Below are positions 34,159-44,640 of a stretch of 64,000 nucleotides of DNA, piece by piece. Positions within the stretch are counted from its first letter, which is position 1. Each line of letters starts with the position of its first letter. The position numbers were made by a program, and so were the translations under genes. The stretch is from Pegoplata infirma (Eukaryota > Arthropoda > Insecta > Diptera > Anthomyiidae). The stretch lies in contig OY992541.1 of NCBI GenBank assembly GCA_963921195.1, forward strand, positions 10,572,951-10,636,950. Direction: 5' to 3'. The notes under the pieces were generated by a model. It searched no databases. It was not told where the DNA came from and saw only the letters and a list, made by a program, of their open reading frames with translations.

Positions 34159-35012
34159 ACAAGTAGAAAAGTTAAATTCGACTTGGCCGAATCTATGAAT
34201 ACCCTCCACAATGCCCTTTTTAAGTGATAGTAAATTTTCTAACGTGAAAAAATAAAATTTTTGGTTAGAAATATTTTACTTTTACTTTAAATTTTTTTTT
34301 ATTAAGTTTTGAAAAAAAAAAAAATTTACTAATTTTTTTTTGAGTGTAAAATTTTTTTTGAGTGTAAAATTTTTTTTGAGTGTATTTTTTTTTTTTGTTT
34401 TAGTGTAAAAATATTTTTGTGTGACAAAAATACCTTGTAAAATATTTTTTTTTTGACTTACAAATGTTTTTAAAACATGTTTAACGGGTTTTCAACACGT
34501 AAATTTAAGGTGAAACTAATCTGAAGTTTACGGTTTTGCTAATAACTTTTGAACCGCTGGACCGATTTGACTGAAATTTAAAACGAAATGGACCAAAGGA
34601 ACGACAAATATATATGCCACACTTCAGCACCCTCAGAATTGCCGTTCGAAAGTTACCGTGTGTTTTATCTCGTAAATTCCAGAAAAACCCTTGCCGAAAT
34701 TCACTCATTTGCTTATAACTTTTGAACCACTGGACCGATTTCGCTGGATTGCAATACCAACCTGACCAGGTAAATGCCCAACATATATGCCAAACTTCAG
34801 GAGCCTCCGTAAAGTCTTTCAAAAGTTAGCGTGTTTTCAACAGACAGACAGACGGACAGACGGACGGACGGACATCGCTAGATCGTCTTAAAATCGATCG
34901 AGGATCATGAATATATATACTTTATGGGGTCCTAGACCAATATTTCGAGGTGTTACAAACGGAATGACAAACTTATATATACCCTCTATCACTAGAGTGG
35001 AGGGTATAAAAA
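34159..35012 (+). mobile_element. DINE-1/Helentron-like family B copy, uninterrupted
   Basis: The 5' end is ACAAGTAGAAAAGTTAAATT, followed by TCGACTTGGCCGA and ACCCTCCACAATG. The microsatellite CAGACAGACGGACAGACGG is near 34841. The 3' end is CACTAGAGTGGAGGGTATAA. It preserves the empty site GCTAGATCGTC (34877-34887), which is filled in the copy at 59565-61463. Confidence 0.8.
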
Positions 35013-35111
35013 ATGTCCGGGAAAATTTGGAAAAAAATTGTTGGGATATAATTAAAAATAATATCATATGTCTTTTTATCTGCCATATCTAAAAATTAAC
35101 GACCTTACATC

Positions 35112-35515
35112 CCGTCTAAAAACAAGTAATACGGCGTCATATATCATTTGATCCCAAAAATGGGGGATCAAAAAATTTATGATTATATCTTATTAGATCA
35201 AATTTTATATAATTTGATATCCCAAAAATGGAACGGTAAATATTATATAATTTGATATTATAAAAAATTAGATCTAATAATCATATTAGATATAATTATA
35301 TCTCATTATATCTAATATGATCTTCAATATCAAATTATATGAAATTTACCGTTCCATTTGTGGAATCTATTTATATCTAATTATATCAAATTTAATCTAA
35401 TAATATATAATCATATACTTTTACATCGTCCATTTTTGGGATCAAATGAAGGGTTTGATCCCAAAATTATAATTATATTAAAAAATATATAACTATATCA
35501 AAACTTTTTTTCACG
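35112..35515. mobile_element. Palindromic element with CCCGTCTAAAAA / CCCGTGAAAAAAA ends
   Basis: The arms are rich in ATATAATTTGATAT and GATCCCAAAAATGG motifs in opposite orientation. AT flanks both ends (35110-35111 and 35516-35517), a possible 2-bp duplication. Its ends are related to 29110-29457. Confidence 0.6.
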
Positions 35516-35564
35516 GGATGTTATATCAATTTCATATAGTTTGGTATATAAATAGATATGAATA

Positions 35565-36765
35565 TGGGGCATTACATGCCAAATCGTACACTTTGAATTA
35601 ATTGTTTTTTAGATTTCCCCAATTTGTTTACAGTTTTTAGTACCCTTCGAAAACTCCTTCGTGATAAATTTTCAGATTTTTTTGATGACCCGTTCAAAAG
35701 ATATCGAATTTTTAAAATTTTTTAATTAATTGCTAGTTTGTTCCTTTACTCAAACTTCTTTTACTCATAACTTCGTCAATAATGGTCCAAATTGCAATTT
35801 TTTTTTTTAATTTTTGTTTTTTTATGTACTTTAAAAAAAAAAAATCAGAAAAATTTCTTAAAGCGATTTAGTATGCAATTTTTAAGTTTTAAAATTTAAA
35901 TCTCATTTTTGAAAATGTTTGTACTCTTTGATTTTTTGATTTTTTTTGTGTAAAACTTCTATCGATTCTACAAATTTTTTAACCAGTAGGCTCGTGGGAT
36001 AACGATTATTATTATTTTTTTTTTTAAATTTTTTGAAAAAACTTTATTGTAATTTTCCTATTATGAAATCATTGCCAACTCCTCCAACGGTGCGTCATAG
36101 AGGAGTCATTTCCAAGACCGACCTCCATTAATTTTTACGTCTCAACATTTCTTCGGAACAAACTAATACCCTATCTCCAATTTCTAAGGGGGCTCCCACA
36201 CAAAACGACATTTTTAAAAATTTTTGCTCTAACCGCTCTAACTGCCCTAAGAGTGCCCTTAGAGCAATCAAATGTATGACCGACCCACAATCCTTTTTTA
36301 GTCCAAACATTTTCTCTGAACACGCCTACCCTCTATCTTTAACTATTACAACCATACAATTTTTTTTATTTTTTGTAAATTTGTTTTATTTAAACAGCTT
36401 CTACCAGTCCAATGGTGCGTCCGGGAGGGGCCATTAGTGATACCGTCCCCCAAAAAATTTCAGAAAATCAAAGAGCACATACATTATCAAGAATGAAATT
36501 TAAATTTTAAAACTTAAAAATCTCATACTAGAGCACTTTTAAGAATTTTTTTGGATTTTTTTTTTAAGCACGTAAAAAAAGAAAAAATTTGCAATTTGGA
36601 CCATTATTGGAGAAGTTATGAGTAAAAGAAGTGTGAGTAAAGGAACAAGCTACCATTTTTTACAAATTCGATATCTTTTGAACGGGTTATAATAAAAACT
36701 GTAAACAAATTGGGAAAATCTAAGAAAAAATAATCAATGTGTCCGATTTGACATGGAATGCCCCA
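35565..36765. mobile_element. 1.2 kb fold-back element with TGGGGCATTACATG ends
   Basis: The arms of about 400 bp (35565-35960 and 36470-36765) are inverted copies containing TCATAACTTCGTCAATAATG and GATATCGAATTT motifs, with TA on both outer sides. The centre holds a GC-richer block (36060-36440) that shares AAATGTATGACCGACCC with the arms of the giant fold-back at 36979. No coding frame. Confidence 0.65.
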
Positions 36766-37139
36766 TATATATCTATTATTATTCTAATAATAATAAACAT
36801 TTTTAATAATCTTAAGCCATGTTTTCGAATAACCGTATATATGTTAACATTAACCGACAACGCATCCAAGTTTAACAAAATTTACTTGGCATCACTGTTG
36901 TTGTGTGTCAAAATTTATTAAGGCAAACAAAAAAAAAAATTTATGTATACTTTAACAAGAAAAAAGGTTTGTGTCCATTAGGGCGGGTCGATTTTATAAT
37001 CGACCATGGCTTAGTGAAAATCGTATTCTAGGGATCAAAATAAGAAACTTTGCCAAAGGAACCATACCTCTTAAACGAATTCTACTACCCCCCAACTGTT
37101 GACTTTTGTCCCGTAGGGTCAAGTTTTGAAAAATCCCAC

Positions 37140-37712
37140 TTTGACCCATTTAGAGTGCCCCAATCGAGTCCAAATGTATGACCGACCCCCACTAACTTTG
37201 GAGGGCCGATCCACCCATGCTAGTGGCACACCCCCTGGAACTCCCCTGGGGGTTCCCCATTCAAACATTTAAAAAAATCACCATTTTTGGCACTTTGAGT
37301 GCCCCAATCGAGTCCAAATGTATGACTGACCCCCACTAACTTTGGAGGGCCGATCCACCCATGCTAGTGGCACACCCCCTGGAACTCCCCTGGGGGGTTC
37401 CCCATACAAACTTTTCAAAAAAATCACCATTTTTGGCACTTTGACCCATTTAGAGTGCCCCAATCGAGTCCAAATGTATGACCGACCCCCACTAACTTTG
37501 GAGGGCCGATCCACCCATGCTAGTGGCACACCCCCTAGAACTCCCCTGGGGGTTCCCCATTCAAACATTTAAAAAAATCACCATTTTTGGCACTTTGAGT
37601 GCCCCAATCGAGTCCAAATGTATGACCGACCCCCACTAACTTTGGAGGGCCGATCCACCCATGCCAGTGGCACACCCCCTGGAACTCCCCTGGGGGGTTC
37701 CCCATACAAACA
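37140..37712 (+). repeat. GC-rich minisatellite in the left arm, 4 units of 144-156 bp
   Basis: CGAGTCCAAATGTATGAC starts at 37165, 37309, 37465 and 37609. Each unit includes ACCGACCCCCACTAACTTTG and CCCCTGGAACTCCCCTGGGG. Three inverted units lie in the right arm. Open frames across this array are products of the repeat, not genes. Confidence 0.9.
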
Positions 37713-38439
37713 TATATTTTATTTATTTTTATTACTTTATTTATTTTTTCTCTTTAGAAATTTATTTAGTCAGAACATATGTACACTCAAAAAAATACGT
37801 TAGTAAAAAAATTTGTAAAATGGTTTGTACCCCAACTTTACTACATTTTTACTAATTCGTACTAAAAAATTAGTTTTTAGTAATTCTTTTTTGTAAACTC
37901 GCTTTACAAACTATTGATTTTTTACTAATTTTTTAATAATTTTTTCAGTTGATTTTTTTTTTAAATTTATCGTAATAAATTTTGATAATTATTTTGTAAA
38001 TTTTACAAAATTAGTAAATTTTGTATATTTCTCTAAAAAAAAATATTATTAAATATTATTTTTTTAATTAACTATTTGGCAATTAAAAAGAGAATTAAAA
38101 AAATATATTTTTAATTTGTTTTTTTTTTTATAAATATATAGATGTTTTATTTTTAATATTGGATAACACTTATTTTTTGTAACTTTATGAAAAAACATAT
38201 CAAAGGAGAATAGTATATGTGCAACAAAGGCATTGGATGTGCAACAAAGGCAAATTTTACATGATATGCAAAATTCAAAAAACAAGAAGGCGTCAGGCTG
38301 GCGCCGCCTGCGCGGTGGTATTTTAAAACCAGTTTAGAATCAATTCTTTTTTTTGTATTCGAGGGAATTTTTGTCTACATTTTTCTCTCGTGCTCTTGTG
38401 TCTGTTTCATCCCTCAATCGTTATTTAGTCAAAAACAAA

Positions 38440-38782
38440 TATTCAAGCGATGAGGATTACATGACGCTCATCGGAAAACGGAACACTTTGCAATACGTAC
38501 GTATACACAAAAAATTAAATATTAGGTAGAAATGTTTTTTAGGGTTTTTTTATTAAATGTACATAAGTTTTTTTTTTCCCAGGATAAAAACACAAAAAAA
38601 TATAATCCAGACAGGTACCTAAGTAAAACCAATGTTAATATATTTTTCATTTAAAAAAATATTTTGGTATTCTTTATTCCATTACAGTTTACGCAAATAT
38701 ATAAACTTCCATCTATCAACATGTCAAATATATCAACTTCAACAATGCAGCGATTCATTCTTGAAAACATGAGTTTTGTGTT
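38440..38782 (+). pseudogene. Exon-like blocks inside the 37784-40166 element
   Basis: Three blocks have good splice borders: one ending at 38496 before GTACGT; 38583-38614 between CCCAG and GTACCT; and 38688-38782 between ATTACAG and GTAAGT. A fourth starts at 39818 after TTATTTCAG. Reading through the first three gives SDEDYMTLIGKRNTLQY, then DKNTKKYNPDSLRKYINFHL, until a TGA. The family is not recognised. It could be captured host exons or the relic of an element gene. Confidence 0.35.
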
Positions 38783-38809
38783 GTAAGTATCCAGTGTATT
38801 AATCAAATA

Positions 38810-39783
38810 CACAGTAAAAAGTTTTGGGTTATATTTAAAACCTAGCGGAGCACATTTTAAACTACTTTGGAATTAAACTCAAAGTTAAATCCGAAATGGG
38901 TTATATGCTAAACCACATAGGAATTAAAAATTTGATTATCTTTATGTCATTTTTTTTAGTTTTATTTTGATGCCAAAAAATAATTAAATTTCTCTCTTGA
39001 AAAACTTATAAAAAATAAAAGTCAAACGTCATCAAAAAATTGTATTTCAGCAAGTTTAAGATAAACACTTAACAAGGAATTGAAAACAGCTGTCATATTG
39101 AGTGAACAAAAAATGATTATTCATTATTCATTCAATGAAAGTGAGAAAATAAGTTAGCAATGTACACAAAAGTAAAATCTTTATATTATCAAAATTTGTG
39201 ATTCAGAAAGTGAAGATTTTACTCCGACCGAAATATAAATATCAAGTAAGTATTGACTACAGACGTTTATCAATCATTTTAATTGATTTTTCGTTAACTT
39301 TACTTTTAGACCAGCTGAATCTTGAAGCAGAAGGCAGAGAGATGGAATTTTTAGATCACGACGGTGCCTACCCCCAGGAATAATTTCTTAATATAGAAGC
39401 AGTAGCAGTTTATTTTATGCAGAGTTGTGCTGAGTTTGGGTGACAAATCAACAGTCCTCTGGATTTTAACTTTATTCATGTATTTGGTCTGTATTTGTAT
39501 TCAATACACAAAAATATTAAAAAACATAACCTTACATTTGTTTTATTTATTTTTGGAGAAATTTAAGTCCTGCTTTGTTTAAATAAACACCTGTTTAGGT
39601 GTAAAATTATTTCCATATTTTGGTTTTATTATAACACCCAAAAATAAATTCAAAATCCATTCTCTCACTCTCTTTTTATCTCTTTAAAAGTAAACTTTTT
39701 ATGGAATAAATTAAATTATTTTTGGCATTGTTATATATACACACCAGCTAGGAATTAAAATTAACCCAAAACTTTTTACTGTG
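38810..39783. mobile_element. CACAGTAAAAAG-end element, third nesting level
   Basis: The ends are CACAGTAAAAAGTTTTGGGT and ACCCAAAACTTTTTACTGTG, with TA on both sides (38808-38809 and 39784-39785). It sits in the putative intron between the blocks ending at 38782 and starting at 39818. It holds its own intron-like segment 39246-39309 (GTAAGT...TTTTAG, 64 bp). Confidence 0.8.
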
Positions 39784-40229
39784 TATTTTAGTGTTTAATG
39801 TTTTTTACTTATTTCAGATTACTGAAAATCAAAAATTCTAACAACAACTGAGTTACTGGAATAGTAATTGGTGCCAAAAAGCGCACAGTATGTGTATACT
39901 GTGTAAACAAATATTTTAAAAATTATAATATACAATTTTCTTACAAAAAAAGTTATTAATTTTTAAATTTTTTTTTATTAATTTTTAAAATTTATTTTAC
40001 AGAAAAATTTAGTAATACTAATTTTTTTAGTATTTTTAAGATTACTAATTTTTGAAAACCAAAGTTTGTAATGGTAACTGAAAAAGTTATCGGGCACAAA
40101 TTGAAAACTATTTAAGTAATGGTAACAGACTTTTTTGTAAGGAATACTAACATATTTTTATGAGTGTATGTATGTAAATGAAAAAAATTAATTTAACGTA
40201 GTAATAGAAAAGAAAATAAAAAAAAAAAA

Positions 40230-40745
40230 TTACTGTTTGAAGTCTTTTTTGCTTTCAAGTCTAGACAATTTCGCACGGCTCTCTAATGTCGTCGCCATAA
40301 CAGAATCTACATTTTCCGGTATAACTCGTTTGGAAACGCTAGCTAGCAATTGAACGTGTCGTTCTGTTCCTTGTATGTGTGATGGAATTTTTGGATCATT
40401 AAACGGTGGATCATCTTGATTTAAATATTCTTTCAAAGTATCGTATGGAATGCTTCGCGTGAATGGTGGTTCAAATACGTCATTTATGTCATTCATATTG
40501 ATCATTTCCGTGTAACTTGTGCAATAAAAGTTTATATCTGGTTTTTTATAAGCTCTAAGTCCCGTTGGGTCGTCAACATCGGTTCGATAGCGTAGAATTA
40601 TCTTGATAGCACAGTCGCGCTTTTCTTTGCTATCATCAAACAACATTGATAACAAGATATTTTCCGAATGCGCATAATATGAATTATCTGTAATTACTTT
40701 ATTGACAATTTTGCGTAAACGAGGTTCTAGAAATCTTGACCAACT
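40230..40745 (-). pseudogene. C-terminal part of an unidentified repeat-encoded protein
   Basis: The open frame reads WSRFLEPRLRKIVNKVITDN near 40742, then ILLSMLFDDSKEKRDCAIKI, FEPPFTRSIPYDTLKEYL, TERHVQLLASVSKRV and a final ESRAKLSRLESKKDFKQ before the stop at 40230. From memory, this order resembles long uncharacterised proteins found in many copies in insects, ending with an ERxVK.V..AS....SR......ESKK-type tail; I cannot confirm that here. The frame has no start and is followed upstream by a separate block (40770-41051). Confidence 0.55.
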
Positions 40746-40769
40746 AATGAATTTGAAAAATAATCTACT

Positions 40770-41051
40770 TCAGTACACGACAGAGCTGTAATACTTGATA
40801 TGTAAGTACATTGGCACATAACATGTTATTATAAATTTAACCAGTATTCTTAAATTTGCATCTGGATTTTCCGTTGTCACATATAATCGTAATAGACTAG
40901 ACACCGAGAAAGTCTCTTTCTCTCTCTTTATTCCATCGCTCTTGTCAGTGTAGAGGATGGTGGATTCATTGTAAACTTTTTGATTTGGAATGATTTTTTT
41001 TAAAATATTTTTTTTATCTGAAATTAGCACTTCACACTTCAAGTTCTTCAC
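40770..41051 (-). pseudogene. Upstream block of the same unidentified protein
   Basis: The 93-codon frame begins MKNLKCEVLISDKKN and includes SSLLRLYVTTENPDANLRIL and ITCYVPMYLHIKYYSS before a stop. In the insect family I have in mind, an RLYVSTENP..NL.ILV.FI...Y block precedes the part found at 40230-40745, so the two look like one gene with a break between them. Function unknown. Confidence 0.5.
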
Positions 41052-41380
41052 AACGACTTAATGCATTCACAAAAACTGTTGCGTTATATATGGTCTACGA
41101 GACGAGGTAATAAGAATGAAATGGTAATTTCAATTCTACCTGTAACCGATTTTGTTGTCAAAACTGCCCATAAAGTACTTACATGTAAATTAAACGTTAA
41201 TCTGACCACAAATTCTGTTAAGCAAGTGCGCCTTTTATTACTTCTGGAAAATCCTTTATGATAATTTTATGCTTAATTCTTCCTGTAACCAATTTTGCTT
41301 AAGTAAGTTTACTACATGTGGCTGTGTCTTGTGGTGGCTTAAAAAACCCACACAACCTATTTTATGACCTGCAACAGAAC

Positions 41381-41514
41381 GACACGTTCAATTGCTAGCT
41401 AGCGTTTCCAAACGAGTTATACCGGAAAATGTAGATTCTGTTATGGCGACGACATTAGAGAGCCGTGCGAAATTGTCTAGACTTGAAAGCAAAAAAGACT
41501 TCAAACAGTAATTT
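41381..41514 (+). pseudogene. Inverted duplicate of the 3' end of the 40230-40745 frame
   Basis: The plus strand repeats the last 44 or so codons and the stop of the minus-strand frame (from GAACGACACGTTCAATTGCT to CTTCAAACAGTAA). This places the end of the coding region inside the inverted arm. It has no start of its own. Confidence 0.8.
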
Positions 41515-41654
41515 TTTTTTTATTTTCTTTTCTATTACTAAGTTAAATTAATTTTTTCATTTACATACATATGTTCTGACTAAATAAATTTCTAAAGAGA
41601 AAAAATAAATAAAATAATAAAAATAAATAAAATATATAAAAAATAATAAAATAA

Positions 41655-42131
41655 AGTGCCAAAAATGGTGATTTTTTGAAATGTTTGTATGGGGAACCCC
41701 CCAGGGGAGTTCCAGGGGGTGTGCCACTGGCATGGGTGGATCGGCCCTCCAAAGTTAGTGGGGGTCGGTCATACATTTGGACTCGATTGGGGCACTCTAA
41801 ATGGGTCAAAGTGCCAAAAATTGTGATTTTTTGAAATGTTTGTATGGGGAACCCCCCAGGGGAGTTCCAGGGGGTGTGCCACTAGCATGGGTGGATCGGC
41901 CCTCCAAGTTAGTGGGGGTCGGTCATACATTTGGACTCGATTGGGGCACTCTAAATGGGTCAAAGTGCCAAAAATGGTGATTTTTTGAAATGTTTGTATG
42001 GGGAACCCCCAGGGGAGTTCCAGGGGGTGTGCCACTAGCATGGGTGGATCGGCCTTCCAAAGTTAGTGGGGGTCGGTCATACATTTGGACTCGATTGGGG
42101 CACTCTAAATGGGTCAAAGTGCCAAAAATGG
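41655..42131 (-). repeat. GC-rich minisatellite in the right arm, 3 units of 154 bp
   Basis: These are inverted counterparts of the left array, with GGACTCGATTGGGGCACTC at 41779, 41933 and 42087. Copy number and unit length differ from the left arm (4 units, 144-156 bp), so the two arms have changed independently. Confidence 0.9.
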
Positions 42132-42252
42132 TAGTAGAATTCGTTTTAGAGGTATAGTTCCTTCGGCAAAGTTTCTTATTTTGATCCCTAGAATACGATT
42201 TTCACTGAGCAATGGGCGATTTTTTTTCCTCCCCACAAATCGACCCGGCCTA

Positions 42253-43439
42253 GTGTCCATGCTGTTTCATTAAAAATGTGAACTTGGCTTCACTTTTTAT
42301 CGCAGTACATGAGTAGTAGGTTCACAGAGCTGCATTTGATGTGTGTAAGTATTAGTGACAGCACACGATGTAACTTTTGACGTTTCATACAAAACGCGNN
42401 NNNNNNNNNNNNNNNNNNNNNNNNNNNNNNNNNNNNNNNNNNNNNNNNNNNNNNNNNNNNNNNNNNNNNNNNNNNNNNNNNNNNNNNNNNNNNNNNNNNN
42501 NNNNNNNNNNNNNNNNNNNNNNNNNNNNNNNNNNNNNNNNNNNNNNNNNNNNNNNNNNNNNNNNNNNNNNNNNNNNNNNNNNNNNNNNNNNNNNNNNNAA
42601 GATTTCATTTTACTCGCCTAAATTGATTGGCCATTATTGTTAGAGTAAAGTTGCGACTAAGAAATACTAAATAAAGTAATTTTAAAAGAGTTTTTGATGA
42701 ATACTCCTAGGAAAATTTAATAAAAACTCGTTGAAAATCGCAAAACTTTAAAACGAAATATCTCTTGATTTTCACCTGGCAAAACGGAGAATGCCACTGG
42801 AATCTACGATCCAAAATTAAGTTTATGTGTCTCGGCGTTTTCATTTGTCATTTCAAAAGTTAAATTTATACTTACAGTGTAATAATTGCTTGAAAACCGT
42901 ATAAGTGACAAATGAATAATTTTCTAATTGCCTTTTAATAACAATAATACGCAACGGTGCACAGTGGTTTGTTTTTAATAATTTTTGGCTATTCAGTAAA
43001 TAGGTACTGGACCGATTGCAGCGAATTCATACCGGTTATAGCTAACGTAATTTCGAGCTTAAGTTTGAACGCTGGACCCCACATGTCCAAGACGGGCACC
43101 ACCAGGGGCCCTAAATTAGGACATGTTTAGTACATAAAAATTTAAAATGCTTTTTAATCACCAAATGCGTGTAAAAAAATCTAGCGCTGAATTAAAAAAA
43201 CCTTGAAAGCTTTGTTATGTAATATGTAAACTTTTATTTGCTCTTGGTTTCATCCCATTCCGATTCGAAAAGTTCGATTTTGTATCACTGTGAAATTGTT
43301 GTACAACCAGAAAATCTAAAAAAAACAAGTGACAACGCATGCTAATTGTAACTGGAGATGTCGACAGCTTTTGGAAGCTACCACACTTCCGTCATCAGCA
43401 CTTCTTCGATTGCCACACACTTGATATGTATCAAACATT
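42253..43439. other. Gene-free stretch with an assembly gap
   Basis: 42303-42398 matches 53494-53585 (ACATGAGTAGTAGGTTCACA), the arm of a fold-back repeat cut by the gap. 42399-42598 is a run of 200 N. 42600-43439 is AT-rich, with a GC-richer patch near 43060-43115 that I do not recognise. Confidence 0.6.
42399..42598. other. Assembly gap (200 N)
   Basis: Exactly 200 undetermined bases. The round length suggests a placeholder, so the real distance is unknown. Confidence 0.99.
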
Positions 43440-43955
43440 CATTTATTATGCCTTTTAAGCTTAAGTAATACAATTTTATCATTATTTAAAAACATTTTTA
43501 ATATCAACGCCCACAAAAGGGGGGCGGGAAAAAAACTATTTTTTTTATTTTCTAAATCCAAGTGCAGGACCTTGAACTTTTTCTGACATCAAATTGTTTC
43601 ATTTGCTTATCAAAAATACAAAAAACCCTGTGAAAATATGGCGTTTTTCAGAGGTTATTTAAGTTCTTCAAGGGGGAACTTTTTTCTCCCTGGTCCGATT
43701 TTGCCCATTTACGAACTTAAACTGCCAGGACTAAAAGACATATTCCTGCCAAACTTAACGAGTCTTTTATTTTTGACTGCATCGTGTCTTATACAGACGG
43801 ACGGACGGACATACGGACGTTCTAGAAAAGTCTTAGAATCGATCATAGATCAATAATATATATACTTTACGGGGTCCCCGACCGATATTTCGATGCGTTA
43901 CAAACGGAATGACAAAGTGAGTATATCCCCATACTGTAGTTGGAGGGTATAAAAA
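43440..43955 (+). mobile_element. DINE-1/Helentron-like family C copy, 5' truncated
   Basis: It shares AGTGCAGGACCTTGAACTTT, TTCAGAGGTTATTTAAGTTC and the 3' end TAGTTGGAGGGTATAAAAA with copies at 57902-58624 and 31273-32191. The microsatellite GACGGACGGACGGACATACG is at about 43795. The 5' hairpin end is missing. Confidence 0.7.
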
Positions 43956-44125
43956 CAACTGATTAGAGAAGCATTTAATAATTTTGTGATATTGTGGTTT
44001 TTTATACGAAATTTAAAATGAAACTTAAATGATTACTTATATTTTTATTAAAAATCGCGTTGTTTAATATTATTTCGTGATTTTAATTATGTGCGAGAAA
44101 ACTTGTTGTTCATTGTTTAGTGGAA

Positions 44126-44640
44126 ACAAGTAAAAAAGGTTATTCGGCCTTGCCGAATGTAGTGATACCCTCCACAATTTCAAAAAGATTATTGCAAAAA
44201 ACTTTATTTAAAAGGAAATTACTTCTGAAAAAAAAAATTTTTGAAAAAAAATTTCAGCGAAAAAAAATTTTGTTAAAAAAAAAATCCGCGATTTTTTTTC
44301 TTTTTTTTTAAAAAAAATATGTTCGTACTTGTTTAAATACCATTTGGTGTTCAATTATGTTCACATATGTCAACCAGAAGCCGAATTAAAGCGTTTTGTA
44401 TTTTTAGGTTATGTTGAATGTACTGAAATTTTTGAGGTGTGCTTACATTTTCGTTCATAACTTTTGAACCGCTGAACCGATATCGATCAAATGCAATACC
44501 AAACTTCTCGGGAGAACTTCCAATAAATATGTTAAGTTTCAGTCATCTCTGTACAATATTTTGTCCGTGATAGCATTTTCCACAGACAGACAGACGGAAA
44601 AATCGAAAATCGATCAGGCATCATGAATATATAATATATT
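44126..44640 (+). mobile_element. DINE-1/Helentron-like family B copy, 3' truncated
   Basis: The 5' end is ACAAGTAAAAAAGGTTATTC, followed by TTCGGCCTTGCCGAA and ACCCTCCACAAT. The body follows other B copies to CAGACAGACAGACGG and CATGAATATATAATAT, then stops. The GAGGGTATAAAA end is absent. Confidence 0.7.

Larger units (their letters stand above)
37784..40166. mobile_element. CACTC-end element inserted in the left arm of hAT-like transposon 5
   Basis: The ends are CACTCAAAAAAATACGTTAG and ATATTTTTATGAGTG, with TA on both sides (37782-37783 and 40167-40168). The right arm of the host keeps the unoccupied sequence GAACATATGTATGTAAATG (inverted, near 41560), differing only by one TGTA step. 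It carries exon-like blocks and a further insertion at 38810-39783. Confidence 0.85.
36979..42252. mobile_element. hAT-like transposon 5: 5.3 kb fold-back with about 1 kb inverted arms
   Basis: The ends are TAGGGCGGGTCGATTT and AAATCGACCCGGCCTA, one mismatch in 16. The exact 8-bp duplication GTGTCCAT is at 36971-36978 and 42253-42260. Left arm 36979-37783 plus 40167-40372 is the inverted counterpart of 41381-42252. Both arms carry a tandem minisatellite. The unique centre (40373-41380) holds a protein remnant on the minus strand whose 3' end lies in the arm and is therefore duplicated. An isolated end of the same family is at about 46338-46354. Confidence 0.88.

Noticed and set aside
37140..37712. 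CRISPR-like array (regular repeats)
   Set aside because: Units are 144-156 bp with no distinct spacers, and the organism is an insect; this is a minisatellite in transposon arms.
37278..37855. Several open frames with repeated Pro/Gly-rich motifs (both strands), mirrored at 41561-42117
   Set aside because: They are translations of the 144-156-bp minisatellite in the fold-back arms. Frames stay open because units have lengths near multiples of three. No domain or start context supports a gene.
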